Below are positions 8,976-13,527 of a stretch of 13,527 nt of DNA, piece after piece (position 1 is the stretch's first letter; each line of letters opens with the position of its first letter). Under the pieces are notes generated by a model. The model was not told the DNA's origin and made no database searches. It saw nothing but the letters and a program-made list of their open reading frames with translations. This stretch comes from Rhizophlyctis rosea (taxonomy: Eukaryota; Chytridiomycota; Chytridiomycetes; Rhizophlyctidales; Rhizophlyctidaceae). Both the position numbers and the translations under genes were made by a program. The stretch is from contig JADGJC010000381.1 of assembly GCA_027596075.1 (NCBI GenBank), forward strand, positions 1-13,527. The letters run 5' to 3'.

Positions 8976-9682
8976 ATGGCAACCTCCTTCTACGACATTA
9001 AGATCAATGACAAGAGGGGACAACCCTTTGATTTGGCGGAACACACTAAGGGCAAAGTTACGCTTATTGTCAACGTCGCCAGTCAGTGTGGTTTTACTCC
9101 TCAGGTATGAAACCGAAATTTCACAGGCCGTGGGAAAAGAGGTAAAGAGCCAAGACTAATTGGAATACCATCACACAAAACAGTACAAGGGCCTACAAGG
9201 TCTCTACGAAAAGTACAAGGACAGGGGACTCGTGATTTTGGGCGTTCCTTGCAACCAGTTCGGTGGACAGGTAGGCATTTTCCGCCCATCAATACGCCAG
9301 TTCCTCAATAATTTAATGCTTATCGGTCTCATCACAGGAACCCGGCTCAGCCGAAGAAGCCGCATCAGCCTGCCAACTAAACTACGGCGTCAACTTCCCC
9401 ATCCTCGAGAAGGTGGAGGTCAACGGTGACCACGTCCACCCCTTGTACGTCTTCCTCAAGGACCAAAAGGCCGGCCTTCTTGGTATGACAAGGTAAGCCA
9501 AAAATCATCAAAGTCTATCCAGTTTCCCGCACATTGTTCACAATCTCACATTCGGAATTCCCAACAGGATCAAGTGGAACTTCGAGAAATTCCTCATCGA
9601 CCGTGAGGGCAAAGTTGTTGACCGCTACGCCAGCATCACAACACCCTCCCAGCTCGAGTCGAAGATCGAGGGATTGCTTTGA
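8976..9682 (+). CDS. Glutathione peroxidase / thiol peroxidase (Gpx3-Hyr1 type)
   Basis: Reduces hydrogen and lipid peroxides; fungal members are cysteine enzymes that use thioredoxin and often act as oxidant sensors. Exons 8976-9104, 9184-9270, 9338-9492 and 9568-9682 give 161 residues, the usual length. Peroxidatic Cys38 is in [11 protein letters not shown]. The tetrad partners are Gln72 in NQFGGQEPG, and Trp127 and Asn128 in IKWNFEKFL. The resolving cysteine is Cys84 in ACQLNYGV, as in yeast Gpx3. The active-site codon is TGT, so this is not a selenoprotein. The ATG at 8976 aligns with the normal family start; a spliced in-frame extension from 8710 is described separately and would yield 227 residues. 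It is convergent with a thioredoxin-fold gene on the other strand. All four introns counted with the extension are 67-79 nt. Confidence 0.96.
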
Positions 9683-10025
9683 ATCATATCGCGGTTGTGA
9701 TTGTTTGTTTTTATGTACTTCCTTTTTCTTTTTGTGTATATGAGTGTGGAATAGAAAGAGTATGCAGAATGCTGTGAACTGACTGCGTACCATGCGGTCG
9801 AATCAATGTATGTTCTGTCACATAGCTCCGCTGAATGACGACCTTGAAAGGGTTGCTGCAAAGAGCGACTCATGGCGCCAGAGAGCGCAACATACTAATT
9901 TTTTGCTACTTTATGTGGATCTATATCTTCCTACGCTGATAGGTACCCAGACCATTTCTTTCCGTCCATCTCCTCTCTATAGTTCATCAACCTGCTATGC
10001 TACTCTTACTATCTTGCATAGAACC
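9683..10025. other. Intergenic region between convergent redox genes
   Basis: Lies between the peroxidase stop and the last predicted exon of the minus-strand thioredoxin-fold gene. T-rich runs near 9700-9735 suit a 3' UTR. No gene, RNA or repeat was recognised. Confidence 0.5.
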
Positions 10026-11264
10026 TCAAGCTACCTTATCCATGGCATTTCCGGCATCCCACAACCTACACAGAACAAGAAGCATCAGTGAATTTTCCTT
10101 CCAAAACCATTCCAGCGGTCTCCACCATCCCCCGATTCACCAGCAAGTACGTTCTTGGAAACTTACTCACAGCAAACTCTCCCTGTTCGAGAAACCCTCA
10201 TACCGGCTGGAACTTCCGGTGTATGCACCGCCGCGCTTGTTTTGCGACGAGCGGTATTTTGTGTATGCGAGGCCTACCACGCCGCCGACGAGGATGAGGA
10301 CGAGGAGTGGGGCAATGGTTGAGGAGGAGTCGGGGGAGTCGGTGGATTGTTCGGTGGATGCGGATTGGGCTGCGGACTAATGACATTACAGTTCAGGGTT
10401 AGAAGCTATACCCGTGCGCGTAGGACTCGAGGTTCTTTGAGGTACCAACCTCCGCGGTAGGGTCCTCTGCCTTGAAGGCAACGGGTTGCTTTGCCTCGGG
10501 TGCCTGAGTGGGAGCAGGTGCTGGTGCAGGAGCCGCTGCGGCCTTCTGCTCCTGCTTCTTCTTCTCCTCCGCTTCTTTCTTCTCTTCAGCTCTGTTGTAC
10601 TTGACGACGACAGTCTTGATGTAGTTTGATAGGTTGGCGACTTCGTCTTCATCGGGGTATTCGCCCTTGGGAGTTCCATCTACCCAGCTGTTGAGGAAAC
10701 GGTGTCCGTAATGAGTATGTTGACAAGAGTGATAACGACTGTGGATACTTACTGAAGGACGGTAGGCCACCCTCCATGTTCATCGTAGATGTTTGCGCAG
10801 AGAGAACCATGAACTGTGCGATCCGTGATTAGACATTGGCCCTTTCAAGTAAACAAAATTCAAGCAATGTAAACAAACATGGCGCAAACGCGCCCTTACC
10901 TTTCATGCGCTCCGTGCAATCAACTTTCCGCATGACCAAATTCTTAGACAAATAAGAGTCTCCTTCTATCTCATCCTGCACTTTCAGCCACTTGGGGGTG
11001 AACCTATCAATTTTGTCAGACTGCGGTCACTGTAAAGGTGCCGTTCCCACCAAACCCTCACCTCTGCGTGTATTTACACCAGCGAGCGCCAAAGAAGATG
11101 AACTTCACACCAGGTTCAGCAACTACGGAGTCAACCTCAGCTTCCTTAATGAAGTGAATATGCTTGTCAGCCTCTTCCATGGCCGCCTTGGCCTTCGGGT
11201 CGGACGAGGCGAGGACCGAGGTGGCCGTGAGGAACAACGCAAGGATACTGGTAAGACGGGTCAT
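10026..11264 (-). CDS. Membrane-anchored thioredoxin-domain (PDI/TMX-like) protein, monothiol
   Basis: Likely an ER membrane protein with a lumenal thioredoxin fold. Minus-strand exons 11264-11062, 11003-10900, 10813-10753, 10687-10446, 10369-10171 and 10065-10026 join in frame to 282 residues. Residues 1-19 are a signal peptide. The thioredoxin domain covers about 30-150, with FFGARWCKYTQRFTPKW holding Cys63, and the cis-Pro at 119 in GGWPTV. The second active-site cysteine is replaced by Thr66 (CKYT), so dithiol oxidoreductase chemistry is unlikely. An acidic/basic Glu-Lys then Ala-Pro linker (about 153-185) precedes a membrane segment at 222-239 (IAPLLVLILVGG), and a basic tail starting TKYRSSQNKRGG faces the cytosol. 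The last boundaries are the least sure: the donor of intron 5 could be GTACCT (used here, 76 nt) or GTTGGT. If the final GTGAGT is not spliced, the protein stops at 10167 with 270 residues. Confidence 0.85.
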
Positions 11265-12121
11265 GGCGGAGATGGAGTGAAGACTGAGAGGGGTGAGAAG
11301 AAGGTACGGCCAAACGTGAAGTGCCCAATGAGGTTCAATATGGTGGGCACCAATAGTGTTATGAGGTTGGCAATGGACGTGGGAAATGGTGTGAAGGAAG
11401 GCCTCGTTTGGGGGTCAACAAGGCATGGGACGAAGTGCCGCTCTTTGCCGCAACGTGGCGTCCGTGGTGCCACTGGCTGGAGTGCCCTTTGACTCCACAA
11501 CAATCCGGCAATCCAGTGCAATACTGCGCCCGATCCGTGTCAAAGCATCACGTGGGTCCAACGCTTCATGCGTCACAGTCAGCTGGCCCCAAATTCCAAT
11601 TGCCAATCCAAATCCCCCCCACACGGGAGTCGTTGTCGACACGGTTCCTTCCCCAAGTTCCCAGACCTCATCCTCATAATTCTCCGCTATCAACCACCTT
11701 GCCAACATTCAGCTCTTCTGTATATCTTGACTCGCAGCGACCGGAGAACACGGCGGGAGTGTACAGCACTTTCAAACACGTCATTGAAGTGCCATTGCAG
11801 TGGTTTGCAAAGTGAACGTTTGCTTTGCGCCTCACTCAGTACGCGTCCCGTGGGAACGCTCAGCAGCATTACCAGGAGTTAGTTGTCTGTAACCACCTCC
11901 AGTGTCCGCCCTTCAAGACTATCTTCATTGGATGACTGTCACTGAGTAAACATCTCAAAACATCTACTTTGCTATCTACCTTTGGATGCGCACTACTGCC
12001 CTCTTTGAAGGGCACTCAATCTTCAGCAGCATTCAGCTGCTATTACACCTCCCCGCCCACCCAGTTGCGAACAACCACCCCCTGCATTCATCACCCTCCC
12101 TACTGTTTTTAATACACAACC
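11265..12121. promoter_or_regulatory. Divergent promoter region, thioredoxin-fold gene and unknown gene
   Basis: The minus gene starting at 11264 and the plus gene starting at 12122 diverge from this 857-base stretch. No TATA box is obvious. Frames are open on both strands between 11408 and 11815; the more protein-like minus-strand one is listed at low confidence. The right end is a C-rich leader ending in a good ACCATGG start context. Confidence 0.5.
11415..11708 (-). CDS. Doubtful small ORF, 97 aa
   Basis: ATG-started frame on the minus strand, ending 151 bases before the thioredoxin-fold gene start. The product has an acidic N-terminal part (ENYEDEVWELGEG), a small glycine/aliphatic stretch (GGFGLAIGIWG) and a basic end. 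I do not recognise it. An in-frame stop directly precedes the ATG, and a 135-codon frame covers it on the other strand, so chance is the simplest explanation. An uncharacterised small gene or an upstream ORF in the leader of the next gene are alternatives. Confidence 0.22.
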   Translation of the reverse strand: MLARWLIAENYEDEVWELGEGTVSTTTPVWGGFGLAIGIWGQLTVTHEALDPRDALTRIGRSIALDCRIVVESKGTPASGTTDATLRQRAALRPMPC

Positions 12122-12670
12122 ATGGCATCCACCATCGTTGCCTTCACCCCCACGGACCCACACACCTACCTCCCCGCATCCTATCCCTCACCACCACCAC
12201 CTCCAGCCGCAGATGACACCCCACTCAAAGCCCTCTACACCCTCCTCCTAACCTACATCCTCATCCCCCTCCGAGTTGAACGTGAACGCTTCCAATTCGA
12301 TTGGCTCACCCCCTGGCACGCCAACATTGATGACCTACGCGCCTTCCTGGATGGTACATTAGAATGCACAAATCCGCAAGTGGATCTGTACATCAGGTTT
12401 CGGTATGGAAACGGATACAGGTGGAGCGCGGTGAGGGGTGTGAAAACGGCTTTGGAGGAGTGGGAGGAGGGACAAATGGGGCAGTTACAGGAGGATTTGG
12501 ATGTTTGGAATGGGGTGCAAGTTGCTGCTATGCAGGATCAGAATGGTGGTGGCGGCGTGGCGAATGTTGGTGGTATCGGTCTAGGTGGAGCACCCTCGAT
12601 TGGTGGGAACGATGGGATCATTTCGACGAGAAGTCGGAAAAGGAGAAATCGGATGTATGGGTTGAGCTGA
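12122..12670 (+). CDS. Hypothetical protein, 182 aa, single exon
   Basis: Not recognised. The ATG has a strong context (ACCATGG). Residues 10-34 are proline-rich (YPSPPPPP). Residues 35-135 look like a folded, mostly helical domain, with an aliphatic segment LKALYTLLLTYILIPL, then FDWLTPWHANIDDLRAFLDG, a YIRFRYGNGYRW stretch and an acidic helix with paired Glu residues. From 140 it is glycine-rich, and it ends in a basic cluster RSRKRRNR, which could be a nuclear localisation signal. No signal peptide. Codon third positions are C-rich in the first 80 codons and G-rich after, which is unusual but does not break the frame. No splice sites are needed. Probably a real lineage-restricted gene; function unknown. 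Confidence 0.62.
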   Translation: MASTIVAFTPTDPHTYLPASYPSPPPPPAADDTPLKALYTLLLTYILIPLRVERERFQFDWLTPWHANIDDLRAFLDGTLECTNPQVDLYIRFRYGNGYRWSAVRGVKTALEEWEEGQMGQLQEDLDVWNGVQVAAMQDQNGGGGVANVGGIGLGGAPSIGGNDGIISTRSRKRRNRMYGLS

Positions 12671-13052
12671 GTGGGGCTTTGACGCTCGCCGATAAGGTGA
12701 TTATGCTATGCTTGGCTTGGAGGAATCAGTCAGCCTTGCAGCAACAATGGTCCATTTGTATCATAATATTTGGTAGTAGGGGTTGAAAGCTGGACAAACT
12801 ACTTATGAGTTCATCGTTATTGTACATACCTTGCTGTTATTCCAAATTATATCCATTTTGCTGCTCATGATAGTTATGCTAGGAATCCTGATTGGAGCAG
12901 ATGGAGAAAGAAAGGAGTGAAAACCTGCAGGATGGTCAACCGCGTTTGTAGGATATTACATATATTGATGATGCTCAAAAGCACCTTCTATTTAAAACTT
13001 TGCTGGACATAGTATGTACACCAATGCGTTCCTCCTTCCTCCTTCCTTTCAT
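12671..13052. other. Intergenic region between convergent genes
   Basis: Should contain the 3' UTR of the hypothetical gene at 12122 and of the minus-strand gene at the window end. AT-rich around 12800-13010, including TATTTAAAA near 12989. No gene or RNA recognised. Confidence 0.5.
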
Positions 13053-13527
13053 TCACACGGTAGTCCCGCTTGAACCACCACCACCACCACTACCATCCTC
13101 CCCACCAGTCCCCACCCTGTCGTTCCTACCACCAGATACTCTCAATCCCTCCAACGCAGTTTCCACCTCCCGTATTCCGTGCTCGCATATCGCCAATGCA
13201 TGATGCCGCGGGTACGTCAACATCCGACTCAAAGTCTCCAGAAATATATCTCTCTGTGGTGCATTCGGGTCTGTTGGTTGTGGTTGAGAGGGAGGTAGGA
13301 AGGGTGGCGGCGGAGGTGGAGGTGGCATGAAGTACGATGGGGACGATGTTGGGAGGGATGTGGGGATGTAATTATGTACTAGAGGTGGTTGTGAAAGACG
13401 GGAGGATGGAAGAATGGGATGTGGTAGTGGCATGGGAAGTACGCGAGGGAGTATGCCGGGGTCTTGTGGTCGTGCTGGTGCTGGGGTGGTGCGGTTGGAA
13501 CCTCGGACACCGGTTGCTTTCTTTATC
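13053..13527 (-). CDS. C-terminal part of a proline-rich hypothetical protein, 5' end outside window
   Basis: The minus-strand frame is open from the window edge to a TGA at 13053-13055, giving 157 visible residues; the start lies beyond 13527. The visible part begins basic (IKKATGVRGSNR) and passes through a Pro/Ser-rich tract with eight consecutive prolines. It then enters a likely helical segment (RDIFLETLSRMLTYPRHHAL through REVETALEGLRV) and ends in a Gly/Ser tail. Both low-complexity tracts come from trinucleotide-like runs at 13303-13326 and 13074-13090. No known family is recognised. The helical block is compositionally protein-like, which is the main support. Confidence 0.6.
   Translation of the reverse strand, partial: IKKATGVRGSNRTTPAPARPQDPGILPRVLPMPLPHPILPSSRLSQPPLVHNYIPTSLPTSSPSYFMPPPPPPPPFLPPSQPQPTDPNAPQRDIFLETLSRMLTYPRHHALAICEHGIREVETALEGLRVSGGRNDRVGTGGEDGSGGGGGSSGTTV
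13074..13090. repeat. (CCA)n microsatellite
   Basis: A short ACC/CCA run that on the minus strand encodes the glycine tract near the end of the partial proline-rich gene. Too short to be more than simple-sequence drift. Confidence 0.7.

Noticed and set aside
9160..9429. Plus-strand frame running through a peroxidase intron
   Set aside because: Read-through past the 9270 donor loses all family similarity, while splicing to 9338 restores the EPG motif.
10198..10386. Arg-rich minus-strand frame overlapping the membrane exon
   Set aside because: It is an alternative frame of the exon whose correct frame encodes a clean membrane segment and tail.
11408..11815. Plus-strand 135-codon frame rich in Pro/Ser/His
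   Set aside because: Composition fits a shadow of promoter sequence, with no motif. The opposite-strand frame looks more protein-like, and even that is doubtful.
1..13527. Mobile elements, tRNA or rRNA genes, CRISPR arrays or a biosynthetic cluster
   Set aside because: No transposase-like or reverse transcriptase-like frame, terminal repeat, tRNA cloverleaf-like arm or regularly spaced repeat array was seen, and the genes belong to unrelated pathways.

Overview
The window looks like ordinary nuclear DNA from a cellulose-degrading fungus. Protein genes are interrupted by short GT-AG introns (about 57-112 nt, mostly 60-85), run on both strands without operons, and are separated by a few hundred bases. 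Gene content fits: a secreted GH5 endoglucanase with a fungal-type CBM1, a GPI-anchor-type secreted protein, a FUR1-type uracil phosphoribosyltransferase, a cysteine-type glutathione peroxidase and a membrane-anchored thioredoxin-fold protein. Base composition is near balanced, which argues against the very AT-rich anaerobic gut fungi. A soil chytrid such as Rhizophlyctis-like fungi is my guess, but the sequence alone does not settle it.

Layout: 1-1447, upstream region with no secure gene and a TATA box near its end. 1448-2789 (+), GH5-CBM1 endoglucanase, 3 exons. 3768-4896 (+), cysteine-rich secreted protein with a GPI-type C-terminus, 3 exons, preceded by the same TATAAAG motif. 5413-6440 (-), uracil phosphoribosyltransferase, 5 exons ending in a 25-nt exon. 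7081-8274 (+), proline/tyrosine-rich protein with a helical C-terminal half, 3 exons, divergent from the UPRT gene. 8976-9682 (+), glutathione peroxidase, with a probable extra 5' exon from 8710 that would add a mitochondrial presequence. 10026-11264 (-), monothiol thioredoxin-domain protein with signal peptide and C-terminal membrane segment, about 6 exons. 12122-12670 (+), single-exon protein of unknown function. 13053-13527 (-), C-terminal part of an unknown proline-rich protein that runs off the window.

The genes do not form an evident pathway. The first two are secretory, two in the middle concern thiol redox chemistry (peroxidase and ER thioredoxin-fold protein, convergent), and the UPRT is a pyrimidine salvage enzyme. 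I see no mobile element, rRNA, tRNA, CRISPR array or prophage. The most interesting points are the possible dual-targeted peroxidase, the 11-residue periodicity in both halves of the proline-rich protein, the monothiol CxxT membrane thioredoxin-like protein, and a TSP1-like cysteine core in the GPI-type protein. Exon boundaries were assigned by eye from splice signals, frame continuity and family resemblance.
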